This document shows positions 1 to 8,999 of a stretch of DNA of 64,000 nucleotides, piece after piece. A model generated the notes under the pieces. The model was not told the DNA's origin. It worked only from the letters and a program-made list of their open reading frames with translations, and made no database searches. The stretch comes from Bradyrhizobium sp. CCBAU 051011. Lineage in GTDB: Bacteria > Pseudomonadota > Alphaproteobacteria > Rhizobiales > Xanthobacteraceae. Position numbers and translations under genes: made by a program. The stretch spans positions 3,142,501 to 3,206,500 of the forward strand of contig NZ_CP022222.1 in the NCBI RefSeq assembly GCF_009930815.1. Reading direction: 5' to 3'. How positions within the stretch are numbered: the stretch's first letter is position 1; each line of letters begins with the position of its first letter.

Positions 1-126
1 CACCGGGGTGACGAGCAGTGCCGCCAGGATCACCAGCGAGGTGCCGGTGCCCAGCGTCATGGCGCGCTTCGGAACGGCCTCGACGGCCGGGGCTTCTGTG
101 ACTGCGTCTTCTGCAGCTGCGCTCAT
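1..126 (-). CDS. livM: Branched-chain amino acid-type ABC transporter permease LivM, N-terminal fragment
   Basis: This is the start of a minus-strand gene cut by the window edge; 42 codons are visible, from an ATG at 126. The fragment has an acidic, Ala-rich cytoplasmic N-terminus followed by the beginning of a hydrophobic segment (SLVILAALLVTPV). It begins two bases after the stop of livH, so it is co-transcribed with livG, livF and livH. In livGFHM operons the second permease follows livH, which is the main ground for the name. The rest of the gene, and any binding-protein gene, lie outside the window. Confidence 0.7.
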   Translation of the reverse strand, partial: MSAAAEDAVTEAPAVEAVPKRAMTLGTGTSLVILAALLVTPV

Positions 127-128
127 GA

Positions 129-1007
129 TCAGACTCGCTTCACGATGGCTCGGCCGAAGAGACCGGCAGGTTTGAAAACCAGGACGGTGATGATCAGCGC
201 AAGCGCGATCGGGAGTTTCAGTTCATTGCCCACGCCGGGGATGTAGGTGCCGGCAAGATTCTCGAAGACGCCGACCAGGAACCCGCCCACGACGGCGCCG
301 AGCGGCGAGGTAAGGCCGCCGAGCACGGCGGCGGCAAAACCGTAAACCAGAACGCCGCCCATCATGTTCGGTTCGAGGAACACGACTGGTGCGATCAGGA
401 TGCCGGCGACGGCGCCGATCGCGGAGGCCATGCCCCAGCCGAGCGCAATCATCCAGGAGGTATTGACGCCGACCAGGCGCGCCGATTCCGGCAACGCCGC
501 CGCTGCGCGCATCGCTAGGCCGATCCGCGTGAACTGGAAGAAGAGGTAGAGCCCGACCAGCATCAAAAGCGTGACGCCGATCATCCCGGCCTGGTGGGTC
601 GAGATCAACTGGCTGCCGAGGAACGGCGCGGAGCCGAACGGGGTCGGATACTGCTTGATGGTGAAATCCCAGATCAGACCGGCTACCGAGTTGACGATCG
701 CAAACAGCGCGATGAAACCGGCGACGTTGGTCAGCACCGGCGCCTTGGCCAGCGGCTTGAACAGCAGCCGCTCGATGAGGATGCCACCGGCGAACGAGAT
801 CGCCAGCGTGAGCAGGAACGACCACCAATAGGGCACGCCCCACTGCATCAATTGCCAGGAGATGAAGGTCGAGAACATCGCCATTTCGCCCTGGGCGAAG
901 TTCAGATGGTCGATCGCCTGGTAGATCATGACCACCGCGAGCGCCATACAGGCATAGATCGCGCCCGTGGCGATACCGGCCAGGACTTGGTTGGTAAACA
1001 GCTCCAT
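129..1007 (-). CDS. livH: Branched-chain amino acid-type ABC transporter permease LivH
   Basis: Inner-membrane permease of a HAAT-family importer, 292 aa, normal for LivH. Nearly the whole chain is hydrophobic helices. The LivH-type motif NFAQGEMAMF lies at about residues 36-45, where the family usually has N-x-A-x-G-E-x-x-M. The start is the ATG at 1007, 11 bases after livF; reading the frame further upstream only runs through livF out of frame. Linkage to acyl-CoA degradation genes suggests the cargo is a fatty or dicarboxylic acid rather than leucine; that is inference from context. Confidence 0.9.
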   Translation of the reverse strand: MELFTNQVLAGIATGAIYACMALAVVMIYQAIDHLNFAQGEMAMFSTFISWQLMQWGVPYWWSFLLTLAISFAGGILIERLLFKPLAKAPVLTNVAGFIALFAIVNSVAGLIWDFTIKQYPTPFGSAPFLGSQLISTHQAGMIGVTLLMLVGLYLFFQFTRIGLAMRAAAALPESARLVGVNTSWMIALGWGMASAIGAVAGILIAPVVFLEPNMMGGVLVYGFAAAVLGGLTSPLGAVVGGFLVGVFENLAGTYIPGVGNELKLPIALALIITVLVFKPAGLFGRAIVKRV

Positions 1008-1018
1008 TGTCCTGCTCC

Positions 1019-1732
1019 TCAGTAGCCGAGATAGGATTTGCGGACGTCTTCGTTGCTCGCGATTTCCTTCGCGTTCCCCGACATCACGATCTTCCCGGTT
1101 TCGATCACATAGGCCTGGTCGGCGAGTTCCAGCGCCAACTGCGCGTTCTGCTCGACCACCAAAATGGTGACCTTGTCCTCGCGGTTGATCTTGCCGAGAA
1201 TCTTGAACAGCTCGCGCACGATCAGCGGCGCCAGGCCGAACGACGGCTCGTCGAGCAGCATCAGCCGCGGACGCAGCATTAGCGCGCGGGCGACCGCCAG
1301 CATCTGCTGCTCGCCGCCCGACAGCGTGCCGGCCTGCTGGGTGTGGCGCTCCTTGAGCACCGGGAAGTGCTCGTACATGCGCTCGATATCGGCGACGATG
1401 TTCTTCTTGTCGGTGCGGGTGATGGCGCCGAGCTGCAGGTTCTCTTCCACCGTCATGGTGGTGAAGGTGCCGCGACCCTGCGGCACATGCGCGATGCCGA
1501 GACGGACCACGTTTTCGGTCGATTTGCCCGAAAGCGGCTTGCCCTCGAACTCGATCGCGCCGGTCGAGCGCACCATGTTGCAGATCGCCCGCAAGGTGGT
1601 GGTCTTGCCGGCGCCGTTGGCGCCCAGCAGCGTGGTCAGCGAGCCCTCGTTGAGCGCAAAGGTCAGGCCGTGAAGTGCCTGGACCTGACCGTAATAGGCG
1701 CGCAGATCCTTGACGTTCAGCATTGCGGTCAT
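1019..1732 (-). CDS. livF: ABC transporter ATP-binding protein LivF
   Basis: Cytoplasmic ATPase of the Liv-type importer, 237 aa. Walker A GANGAGKTT is at residues 37-45, the ABC signature LSGGEQ at 137-142 and Walker B LMLLDEP at about 157-163. The FGLAPL stretch just after Walker B is typical of LivF rather than LivG. The start codon overlaps the livG stop by four bases (ATGA), so the two ATPases are translationally coupled. It should pair with LivG to drive the LivH/LivM channel. Confidence 0.93.
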   Translation of the reverse strand: MTAMLNVKDLRAYYGQVQALHGLTFALNEGSLTTLLGANGAGKTTTLRAICNMVRSTGAIEFEGKPLSGKSTENVVRLGIAHVPQGRGTFTTMTVEENLQLGAITRTDKKNIVADIERMYEHFPVLKERHTQQAGTLSGGEQQMLAVARALMLRPRLMLLDEPSFGLAPLIVRELFKILGKINREDKVTILVVEQNAQLALELADQAYVIETGKIVMSGNAKEIASNEDVRKSYLGY

Positions 1733-2526
1733 TGGTCCTTGCTCCCCAGATAGGCTTTGATGACATCCGGGTCGGCCTGGACCTGGGCCGGTGTTCCCTC
1801 GGCGAGTTTGCGGCCGAAGTTGAGTGCGACGACGTGATCGGCGATCGACATCACCAGACCCATGTGGTGCTCGACCAGCAGCACGGTGAGGTGACGCTCG
1901 TCACGAAGTTTGCGGATCAGATCGCCGAGGATGTGGACTTCCTCGTGGTTGAGGCCGCCGGCGGGCTCGTCGAGCAGCAGGATCTTCGGGTCGGCCGCGA
2001 GCGCGCGCGCCAGCTCGACGCGCTTCTGGGTGCCGAACGGCAGGCCCGACACGATGGTGTGGGCGACCTCCTCAAGACCGAGATAGGCGACGATCTCGTG
2101 GACCTTCTTGTTGAGTTCGGCTTCGCTGCGGCGAACCCAGGCGAGCTTCAGCGAGTCCGAGATGATGTCGCTCGAGGTGCGCGCATGGCAGCCGACGCGG
2201 ACATTGTCGAGCACCGAAAGGTTGGGAAACAGCGCGACGTTCTGGAACGTGCGGCCGATGCCGATCTCGGCGATCTTGTGCGCCGGGCGCGTCAGGATGC
2301 TCGCGCCTTCCATCAGGATATCGCCGGAAGACGGCTGATAGAGCCGGGAGAGACAGTTGAACAGGGTCGTCTTGCCGGCGCCGTTCGGTCCGATCAGCCC
2401 AAGGATATTGCCCTTGTGCATGTTAAAGGACACGCCGTTGAGCGCGATGATGCCGCCGAACACGACGCTGACGTCGCGAACCGCGAGCAGGGGTGAATTG
2501 CCCTGCGCGAGCTGTGCCTGCGTCAT
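1729..2526 (-). CDS. livG: ABC transporter ATP-binding protein LivG
   Basis: First gene of the minus-strand transporter operon, 265 aa. Walker A GPNGAGKTT is at residues 46-54; the degenerate signature LPFGTQKR followed by VELARAL and the Walker B ILLLDEPAGGLN are characteristic of LivG, as is the C-terminal VIKAYLG. It starts 67 bases downstream of the IclR-family gene on the same strand, so the regulator and the transporter may share a transcript from the divergent promoter region. Substrate cannot be read from the sequence. Confidence 0.93.
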   Translation of the reverse strand: MTQAQLAQGNSPLLAVRDVSVVFGGIIALNGVSFNMHKGNILGLIGPNGAGKTTLFNCLSRLYQPSSGDILMEGASILTRPAHKIAEIGIGRTFQNVALFPNLSVLDNVRVGCHARTSSDIISDSLKLAWVRRSEAELNKKVHEIVAYLGLEEVAHTIVSGLPFGTQKRVELARALAADPKILLLDEPAGGLNHEEVHILGDLIRKLRDERHLTVLLVEHHMGLVMSIADHVVALNFGRKLAEGTPAQVQADPDVIKAYLGSKDQ

Positions 2527-2592
2527 CGCGTCCCGCCCGCCCTGATCACGGAGCGGGAATGACCGCGCGAATTTCGCCGGTCATGGTGAACG

Positions 2593-3456
2593 CTATCTGA
2601 TCCCCTCGGCCAAACGTGCAACTCTTCCTCCTGCTTTGGGCTTCTTATTTTCTGTTTTTTTGGATTGCGGTGCTGCGCCGCCCAGCGCCGTCTCGATGTT
2701 CCTTACCATCGTGACAAGGCGAGGTCCAATGTCGTTGACCAGGCGATCTTCCGTAAAACGGAAAGCGGGCGCGCCGCAATTGAAGGCATATGGTCCGGTT
2801 CCGTCGCTGAGCTTCAGCGGCACGCCGACCGCGTGCACGTCCTCCTGCCATTCGCCGGCGGAGATGGTGAAGCCGCGGCGCGCGAGCATTTCGCCCGCGC
2901 GCTCGATGCCGTCGCGCATTTTGGGCCAGCGATTGCCGTAATGGTCGCGCAGTTCGCGCAATAACGAGGCGCGTTCGTCGTCTGACAGGGCCCAGATATA
3001 GGCGCGGCCCATCGCGGTGGTCGCGATCGGTACGTGTGAGCCGACGTCAAGCTGCACACCGAGCAGCCCGGTGCGGCTCTGCCCGAAATAGATCATGCTG
3101 TGACGGTCGCGCCCGCCGACCGCGACCGCGCCGCCGGTCTCGCGCATCAGCGCTTCGCGATAAGGTTCGGACAAATGCCGAACACCGAGATTGGCGAGTG
3201 CGGCATATCCCAGCGCCATGGCTGATGGCGCGAGCTGATACTTCTCGAAGCGCGGAACGGGTGTAAGATAGCCGAGCTTGGTCAGGGTGTAGGTCAGCCG
3301 GGAAATGGTTGGCTTCGGCAGATTGGTACGGGCGGCAAGTTCTTGATTGCCGAGAAGTCCGTCGTTGGGATGAAATGCGCGCAACACATCTAGTCCGCGG
3401 GAGAGTGCGACGACGAAGCTGCGATCGGTCGCCACTTTCTTCCCTGGACGCTTCAT
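2593..3456 (-). CDS. IclR-family transcriptional regulator, probable regulator of the pim-like locus
   Basis: DNA-binding regulator, 287 aa from the ATG at 3456. Residues about 14-76 form the IclR winged helix-turn-helix (LAARTNLPKPTISRLTYTL), followed by the C-terminal effector-binding domain (GRAYIWALSDDE and the late FNCGAPAFRF region). The tail is Lys/Arg-rich. An upstream in-frame TTG at about 3504 has a good AGGGAGG ribosome site six bases before it and would add 16 residues, so the start is uncertain. It lies divergent from pimF with a 19-bp palindrome between them, and upstream of livG on the same strand. The natural reading is control of both arms by an acyl or acyl-CoA effector, which is inferred. 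Confidence 0.85.
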   Translation of the reverse strand: MKRPGKKVATDRSFVVALSRGLDVLRAFHPNDGLLGNQELAARTNLPKPTISRLTYTLTKLGYLTPVPRFEKYQLAPSAMALGYAALANLGVRHLSEPYREALMRETGGAVAVGGRDRHSMIYFGQSRTGLLGVQLDVGSHVPIATTAMGRAYIWALSDDERASLLRELRDHYGNRWPKMRDGIERAGEMLARRGFTISAGEWQEDVHAVGVPLKLSDGTGPYAFNCGAPAFRFTEDRLVNDIGPRLVTMVRNIETALGGAAPQSKKTENKKPKAGGRVARLAEGIR

Positions 3457-3534
3457 TACCCGCCACTGCTGCTGATGAGCTCGTTGACAAGGGACGTGCT
3501 TCAAAATAACCCTCCCTGTCAAGATGTGGAATTA

Positions 3535-3553
3535 AATTTCGCAGTGCGAAATT
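3535..3553. promoter_or_regulatory. Perfect 19-bp palindrome, candidate IclR-type operator
   Basis: The sequence AATTTCGCA-G-TGCGAAATT is a perfect inverted repeat with 9-base arms and one central base. It lies between the divergent iclR and pimF genes, 71 bases before the pimF start. IclR-family proteins bind short palindromes of this size in divergent promoter regions, so this is the best operator candidate. Binding is not demonstrated. Confidence 0.6.
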
Positions 3554-3623
3554 GATGAAACGACCGTAGCTACTCAACGCAAGTCGAGTGGCATCCAAGA
3601 ACAAGTGATCCAGGGAGAGTCCC

Positions 3624-5717
3624 GTGAGCGAAGTGGTAAAACTCGAGCGTCAAGACGTCATCGCGATGGTCACGGTCAACAGTCCTCCCGTCAATGCGCT
3701 GAGCGCCGCCGTGCGCGGCGGTATTTTCGAATGCATGAAAAGCGCGATCGCGGACGCGGAAGTGAAGGCAATCGTGCTGACCTGTGACGGCCGCACCTTC
3801 ATCGCCGGCGCCGACATCACCGAATTCGGCAAGCCGCCGAAGCCTCCGGGCCTGGCCGAGGTGCTGGACCTCATGGAGAAGTCGCCGAAGCCGATCATCG
3901 CCGCCATTCACGGCACGGCGCTCGGCGGCGGTCTCGAAGTCGCGCTGGCATGCCACTATCGCGTAGCGACCAAGGATGCGAGACTCGGCCTCCCCGAAGT
4001 AAAGCTCGGCCTGCTGCCGGGTGCGGGCGGTACCCAGCGCCTCCCGCGTGCGGTCGGCCCCGAACTCGCGGTCAAGATGATCGTCAGCGGGGACCCGATC
4101 AGCGCGGCGGATGCGCTCAAGAACGGCCTGATCGAGGAGATCGTCGAAGGTCCGGCAGCGGGCGGCGAAACCTTCGCGCGCAAGGTGCTGGCAGAGAAGC
4201 GCCCGTTGCGCAAGTTGCGCGACGATGATTCAAAGCTTGCGGCTGCCAAGGCCGACATCTCGATCTTCACCAATGCGGTCGCCGCATTGACCAAAAAGGC
4301 ACGCGGGCTGGAAGCGCCGTTTGCGGCAGCGGACGCCGTGCGCGCCGCCATCGAGTTGCCTTTCGACGAAGGCCTGAAGAAGGAGCGCGAAGGTTTTCTC
4401 AAACTGGTATCCAGCGACCAGTCCAAGGCGCAGCGTTACGCCTTCTTCTCGGAGCGTGAGGCGGCCAAGATCGCTGGCGTGCCCGAGGGCACCAAGCCGC
4501 GCAACGTTTCGCGCGTCGCCATCATCGGCGCCGGCACCATGGGCGGCGGTATCGCGATGTCGTTCGCCAACGCCGGTATCCCGGTGACGCTGATCGAGAC
4601 CGGCGAAGAGCAGCTCAAGCGCGGCTTGGGCGTCATGCAGAAGAACTACGAGGCGACCGCCGCGCGTGGCGGCATCCCCGCCGATGCCCCGGCCAAGCGC
4701 ATGGGCCTGATCGACGGCAAGGTCGGTCTGGAGAACGTCAAGGACGCTGACCTGGTGATCGAGGCCGTGTTCGAAACCATGGCGGTCAAGAAGGAAGTGT
4801 TCGAGGCGCTGGACAAGCACGCCAAGCCGGGCGCAGTGCTGGCGTCCAACACCTCCTACCTCAACATCGACGAGATCGCGAAGGTCACAAAACGTCCGCA
4901 GGACGTGCTCGGCATGCACTTCTTCTCGCCGGCGAACGTCATGAAGCTGTGCGAGATCGTCCGCGCCGACAAGACCGCGCCGGATGCGCTGACCACTGCC
5001 GTGTCGATTGCGCGCAAGATTGCAAAGGTGCCGGCCGTGGTCGGCGTCTGCGACGGCTTTGTCGGCAACCGCATGCTGGCCCAGCGCGGCAAGCAGTCCG
5101 AGAAGCTCTTGTTCGAAGGCGCCTTGCCGCAGCAGGTCGATGCCGTGGTGACGAAGTTCGGCATGCCGATGGGCCCGTTCGCGATGAGCGATCTCGCCGG
5201 CCTCGATATCGGCTGGCGTTCGCGGAAAGACCGCGGCATCAAGTCGGAGATCGCCGACGCACTGTGCGAGGCCGGACGATTCGGCCAGAAGACCGGCAAG
5301 GGTTACTACAAATATGAAGCCGGCTCGCGCGCGGCGCTGCCGGATCCGGAAGTCGAGAAACTGATCGACGAGACGCTGCAGCGTCTGGGACGCAAGAAGC
5401 GCGTCGTCAGCGACGACGAAATCCTGGAGCGCATGATGTACCCGATGATCAATGAGGGTGCGCGTATCCTCGAAGAGGGTATCGCGGCGCGTCCGAGCGA
5501 CATCGACGTGATCTGGCTCTACGGCTACGGTTGGCCGATCTATCGCGGCGGCCCGATGTTCTATGCCGACCAGGTCGGGCTCAAGCACATCGCCGATCGT
5601 CTCTCCTATTACGCCAAGGAGACCAACGATCCCTCGCTCGAACCGGCGCCGCTGCTCAAGCGTCTCGCCGCCGAAGGCAAGACCTTTGCGTCGCTCGCGC
5701 AGTCGAAAGCGGCTTGA
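3624..5717 (+). CDS. pimF: Bifunctional enoyl-CoA hydratase / 3-hydroxyacyl-CoA dehydrogenase (PimF/FadB-like)
   Basis: Catalyses hydration of the enoyl-CoA and NAD-dependent oxidation of the 3-hydroxyacyl-CoA in beta-oxidation; cytoplasmic, 697 aa. The crotonase domain fills residues 1-190, with both catalytic glutamates in place (GGGLE, E105; LPEVKLG, E125) and the GAGGTQRLPR motif. The dehydrogenase starts near 295 with the nucleotide loop GAGTMGGG (302-309) and has the catalytic pair His432 (MHFFSPANVM) and Glu444. The GTG start follows CAGGGAGAG. It is the first gene of the plus-strand operon. The gene order resembles the Rhodopseudomonas pim operon as I recall it; plain FadB-type oxidation is the alternative. 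Confidence 0.85.
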   Translation: MSEVVKLERQDVIAMVTVNSPPVNALSAAVRGGIFECMKSAIADAEVKAIVLTCDGRTFIAGADITEFGKPPKPPGLAEVLDLMEKSPKPIIAAIHGTALGGGLEVALACHYRVATKDARLGLPEVKLGLLPGAGGTQRLPRAVGPELAVKMIVSGDPISAADALKNGLIEEIVEGPAAGGETFARKVLAEKRPLRKLRDDDSKLAAAKADISIFTNAVAALTKKARGLEAPFAAADAVRAAIELPFDEGLKKEREGFLKLVSSDQSKAQRYAFFSEREAAKIAGVPEGTKPRNVSRVAIIGAGTMGGGIAMSFANAGIPVTLIETGEEQLKRGLGVMQKNYEATAARGGIPADAPAKRMGLIDGKVGLENVKDADLVIEAVFETMAVKKEVFEALDKHAKPGAVLASNTSYLNIDEIAKVTKRPQDVLGMHFFSPANVMKLCEIVRADKTAPDALTTAVSIARKIAKVPAVVGVCDGFVGNRMLAQRGKQSEKLLFEGALPQQVDAVVTKFGMPMGPFAMSDLAGLDIGWRSRKDRGIKSEIADALCEAGRFGQKTGKGYYKYEAGSRAALPDPEVEKLIDETLQRLGRKKRVVSDDEILERMMYPMINEGARILEEGIAARPSDIDVIWLYGYGWPIYRGGPMFYADQVGLKHIADRLSYYAKETNDPSLEPAPLLKRLAAEGKTFASLAQSKAA

Positions 5718-5739
5718 TGGGCCGAGTGCCTCACTTCCC

Positions 5740-5840
5740 GTGGTTCCGGGGCATGCGAAGCATGAACTATGGTGCGCGGTTGCGCACCAGAGAACTTCGA
5801 GATTCCGGGTTCGCTCGCTAGCCGCGAGCGCCCCGGAATG
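5740..5840. repeat. Intergenic palindromic element between pimF and pimA
   Basis: Outer inverted repeat TTCCGGGGC (5744-5752) and GCCCCGGAA (5830-5838), with an inner hairpin GGTGCGCGGTTGCGCACC. It occupies most of the pimF-pimA gap. I recognise it as the kind of dispersed element common between genes in Bradyrhizobium-like genomes; on RNA it could fold and influence expression of the downstream gene. Confidence 0.7.
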
Positions 5841-5862
5841 ACTCCCAACTGGCTGAACCCAC

Positions 5863-7536
5863 ATGATCCATCCCGGCGAGCAACATTATCCGCAAGGCGT
5901 CCGTTGGGACGACGCCATCGAGCGCGGCGCGCTGCCTGATCTGCTGTCGCAGGCAGCATCCAGCTACGGCACGCGCCCGGCGATCGAATTCCGCGACCGG
6001 CCGATCAGCTATGCCGAGCTGGAGGACAAGGTCGAGGTTGCCGCGAGTGCCTTCCTGCGCGCCGGCTACGGCAAGGGCAAGTCGGTCGCCCTGTTCCTCG
6101 GCAACACGCCGGATCATCCGGTCAATTTCTTCGGCGCGCTGAAGGCGGGAGCGCGAATCGTGCATCTGTCGCCGCTCGACGGCGAGATCGCGCTGTCGCA
6201 CAAGCTCACCGATTCCGGCGCGCGCATCGTCGTCACCAGCAATCTCTCCGCGCTGTTTCCGACCGCGCTGAAGTTTCTCGACAAAGGATTGATCGACAGG
6301 TTGATCGTCTGCGAGGACGACGCCTGGGGCGAGGTCGGCGTGCCGCAGACGCCGCTGCCGAGCAACTCCGCGATCATCACCTACAAGCAGTTCGTCGATG
6401 GCGTGACCAGGCCGGCCACCTGGCCGGCAATCGACGTCGAGGACGTCGCGTTGCTGCAGTACACCAGCGGAACCACTGGGTTGCCGAAAGGCGCCATGCT
6501 CTCCCACGACAATTTCACGTCCGCCGTCTCGATCTACGATGTCTGGGGCAGACCCGCGCGACTGGAGCGCAATACGATCGAGCGCGTCATTTGCGTGCTG
6601 CCGTTGTTTCACATCTTCGCGCTGACCGTGGTGCTGCTTTCCTCGCTGCGCCGCGGCAATCTGGTCTCGCTGCACCAGCGTTTCGATGTGGAGGCCGTGA
6701 TGCGTGATATCGAGGTAAAGCGCGCCACCGTTTTTCCCGGCGTGCCGACGATGTGGATCGCCATCGCCGCGCTGCCCGATCTCGATAAGCGCGATTTCTC
6801 GTCGCTGCGCAGCGCCGGCTCGGGCGGTGCGCCGCTGCCGATGGAAGTCGCAAGGATTTTTGAGCGCAAGGTCGGTATGAAGCTGAGGAGCGGCTGGGGC
6901 ATGACCGAGACGTCCCCGGCTGGCACTGCGTATCCGGAGGATGGACCGGACAAGCCAGGTTCGGTCGGGGTGATGCTGCCCGGCATCGAGATAGACATCG
7001 TTTCGCTGGACGATCCGACGAAGGTGCTGCCGGTCGGCGAGGCGGGCGAACTCCGCATCAGGGGGCCGAACGTCACCAAGGGTTACTGGAACAAGCCGAA
7101 GGAGACCGCAGAGTCCTTTGTCGGCGATCGCTTCCTGACCGGCGACGTCGGCTACATGGATGCCGACGGCTATTTCTACCTGGTCGACCGCAAGAAGGAC
7201 ATGATCATCTCCGGCGGCTTCAACGTCTATCCGCAGATGATCGAGCAGGCGATCTACACCCATCCGTCGGTGCAGGAAGTCATCGTGATCGGTATCCCCG
7301 ACGATTATCGCGGCGAGTCGGCGAAAGCCTTCATCACGCTGCGCGCGGGCGCTCAGCCGTTCACCATCGATGAGCTGCGCAGCTTCCTCGCGGGCAAGCT
7401 CGGCAAGCACGAGCTGCCGACCGCCGTCGAGTTCGCCGCGGAATTGCCGCGTACGCCGGTCGGCAAGCTGTCGCGCCACGAATTGCGCATGCAGCAGAAG
7501 TCGTTGCAAGCTGCCAACGGTAAGAACGTCGCTTAG
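5863..7536 (+). CDS. pimA: Acyl-CoA ligase, probable dicarboxylate-CoA ligase PimA
   Basis: ATP-dependent activation of a carboxylic acid to its CoA thioester, 557 aa. Adenylate-forming family motifs are in order: P-loop YTSGTTGLPKG (200-210), GWGMTET (about 344-350), the hinge region DRKKDMIISGGFNVYP, and the C-terminal catalytic lysine in TPVGKLSRHE. Second gene of the operon, after an intergenic repeat. The order ligase then acyl-CoA dehydrogenase pair matches pimA-pimC-pimD, so a dicarboxylate such as pimelate is the favoured substrate. A long-chain fatty acid cannot be excluded from sequence alone. Confidence 0.83.
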   Translation: MIHPGEQHYPQGVRWDDAIERGALPDLLSQAASSYGTRPAIEFRDRPISYAELEDKVEVAASAFLRAGYGKGKSVALFLGNTPDHPVNFFGALKAGARIVHLSPLDGEIALSHKLTDSGARIVVTSNLSALFPTALKFLDKGLIDRLIVCEDDAWGEVGVPQTPLPSNSAIITYKQFVDGVTRPATWPAIDVEDVALLQYTSGTTGLPKGAMLSHDNFTSAVSIYDVWGRPARLERNTIERVICVLPLFHIFALTVVLLSSLRRGNLVSLHQRFDVEAVMRDIEVKRATVFPGVPTMWIAIAALPDLDKRDFSSLRSAGSGGAPLPMEVARIFERKVGMKLRSGWGMTETSPAGTAYPEDGPDKPGSVGVMLPGIEIDIVSLDDPTKVLPVGEAGELRIRGPNVTKGYWNKPKETAESFVGDRFLTGDVGYMDADGYFYLVDRKKDMIISGGFNVYPQMIEQAIYTHPSVQEVIVIGIPDDYRGESAKAFITLRAGAQPFTIDELRSFLAGKLGKHELPTAVEFAAELPRTPVGKLSRHELRMQQKSLQAANGKNVA

Positions 7537-7567
7537 CCGGAATGTAATCCGCTCACAGGAGGATCCG

Positions 7568-8758
7568 ATGGATCTCGCTTTCAGCAAGGAAGAAATCGCG
7601 TTTCGTGAAGAAGTAAGAGCCTTCTTCCGGGACAACGTGCCGCCGGAGACGCGGCGCAAGATGGTTGAGGGCCGTCATCTCTCCAAGGACGAGATGATCG
7701 CCTGGTGGCGCATCCTGAACAAGAAGGGCTGGGGCGTCTCGCACTGGCCGAAGGAATATGGCGGCACGGGATGGACCTCGGTGCAGCACTATATCTTCAA
7801 CGAAGAGCTGCAGATGCATCCGGCGCCAGCGCCGCTCGCCTTCGGCGTCAGCATGGTCGGGCCCGTCATCTACACCTTCGGCAACGAGAAGCAGAAGCAG
7901 CAGTATCTGCCGCGCATCGCCAATGTCGACGACTGGTGGTGCCAGGGCTTCTCCGAACCTGGCTCGGGATCGGACCTCGCCTCGCTGAAGACCAAAGCCG
8001 AGCGCAAAGGCGACAAGTACATCATCAATGGCCAGAAGACCTGGACTACGCTGGCCCAGCACGCCGACATGATCTTCTGCCTCTGCCGCACCGACACCAA
8101 TGCGAAGAAGCAGATGGGCATCTCCTTCATCGTCTTCAGCATGAAGTCGAAGGGCGTCACCGTGCGCCCGATCGAGACCATCGACGGCGGCCATGAGGTC
8201 AACGAAGTGTTCTTCGACGACGTCGAGGTGCCGGTCGAGAACCTGATCGGCGAAGAGAACAAGGGCTGGGACTACGCAAAGTTCCTGCTCGGCAATGAGC
8301 GCACCGGCATCGCCCGCGTCGGCGTCTCCAAGGAGCGGCTGCGCCGCATCAAGGATCTCGCTTCCAAGGTCGAATCCAACGGCAAGCCCGTGATCGAGGA
8401 CCAGGGTTTCCGCGAGAAGCTCGCGGCCTGCGAGATCGAGCTGAAGGCGCTCGAGCTCACCCAGCTCCGCGTCGTCGCCGACGAGGGCAAGCACGGCAAG
8501 GGCAAGCCCAATCCGGCATCTTCGGTGCTGAAGATCAAGGGCTCGGAAATCCAGCAGACCACCACCGAACTTTTGATGGAAGTGATCGGCCCGTTCGCCG
8601 CGCCCTACGACGTGCACGGCGACGACGGCACCAACGAGACCATGGACTGGACCGCCCAGATCGCGCCGAGCTACTTCAACAATCGCAAGGTTTCGATCTA
8701 CGGTGGCTCCAACGAGATCCAGCGCAACATCATCACCAAGGCGGTGCTGGGGCTTTAA
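7568..8758 (+). CDS. pimC: Acyl-CoA dehydrogenase, probable pimeloyl-CoA dehydrogenase large subunit PimC
   Basis: FAD-dependent alpha,beta-dehydrogenation of an acyl-CoA, 396 aa from the ATG at 7568, which has an AGGAGG site six bases upstream; the same frame is open further upstream but lies inside pimA. N-terminal helical domain (DLAFSKEEIAFREEVRAFF), middle beta domain with QGFSEPGSGSDLASL, and C-terminal YGGSNEIQRN at about 378-387. In single-subunit enzymes of the MCAD type this site reads YEGT and carries the catalytic Glu; here it is Gly. That fits a heteromeric enzyme made with the next dehydrogenase gene. Confidence 0.83.
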   Translation: MDLAFSKEEIAFREEVRAFFRDNVPPETRRKMVEGRHLSKDEMIAWWRILNKKGWGVSHWPKEYGGTGWTSVQHYIFNEELQMHPAPAPLAFGVSMVGPVIYTFGNEKQKQQYLPRIANVDDWWCQGFSEPGSGSDLASLKTKAERKGDKYIINGQKTWTTLAQHADMIFCLCRTDTNAKKQMGISFIVFSMKSKGVTVRPIETIDGGHEVNEVFFDDVEVPVENLIGEENKGWDYAKFLLGNERTGIARVGVSKERLRRIKDLASKVESNGKPVIEDQGFREKLAACEIELKALELTQLRVVADEGKHGKGKPNPASSVLKIKGSEIQQTTTELLMEVIGPFAAPYDVHGDDGTNETMDWTAQIAPSYFNNRKVSIYGGSNEIQRNIITKAVLGL

Positions 8759-8759
8759 C

Positions 8760-8853
8760 CTATCCTCTCCCTCGCCCCGCTCTTGCGGGGAGAGGGTCGG
8801 GGTGAGGGGCCTGTCTCCCAGCAAAGATTGCCGAGAGACCTGTACCCTCACCC
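8760..8853. repeat. Intergenic palindromic element, CTCTCCC/GGGAGAG family
   Basis: Directly after the pimC stop. Inner hairpin CCCCGCTCTTGCGGGG inside a larger structure with GGGTGAGG near 8800 and CCTCACCC near 8850. It shares the (A/C)CCTCTCCC-type arms with the elements after the SDR gene, before metH and before ureC. Confidence 0.7.
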
Positions 8854-8864
8854 GGAAGCGAGTT

Positions 8865-8948
8865 CGTAGGATGGGTGGAGCGAAGCGATACCCATCCCAA
8901 CAAGTCCGAACAGTGCGATGGGTTTCGCTTCGCTCTACCCATCCTACG
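8865..8948. repeat. Intergenic palindromic element, CGTAGGATGGGT family
   Basis: Long inverted repeat with arms CGTAGGATGGGT (from 8865) and ACCCATCCTACG (ending 8948); inner arms carry AGCGAAGCGA and TCGCTTCGCT. Together with the preceding element it fills the pimC-pimD gap. A degenerate relative lies at 15471-15590. Confidence 0.75.
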
Positions 8949-8999
8949 GGTTCGTTCGATTTCCATGCCTCAGGCATGATTTGAAGAGAGCAAAAGAAC

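Noticed and set aside
129..1766. A 545-codon minus-strand frame that appears to fuse LivH with an Arg/Ala-rich N-terminal part
   Set aside because: The first half is the livF gene read out of frame; LivH starts at the ATG at 1007 with normal length.
4230..5864. Long minus-strand frame opposite pimF
   Set aside because: High-GC shadow of pimF: His/Arg/Asp-rich, no motifs, no ribosome site, and fully covered by a well-identified gene.
5818..7659. 613-codon minus-strand frame opposite pimA
   Set aside because: Shadow frame of the adenylate-forming ligase, which shows all family motifs on the plus strand.
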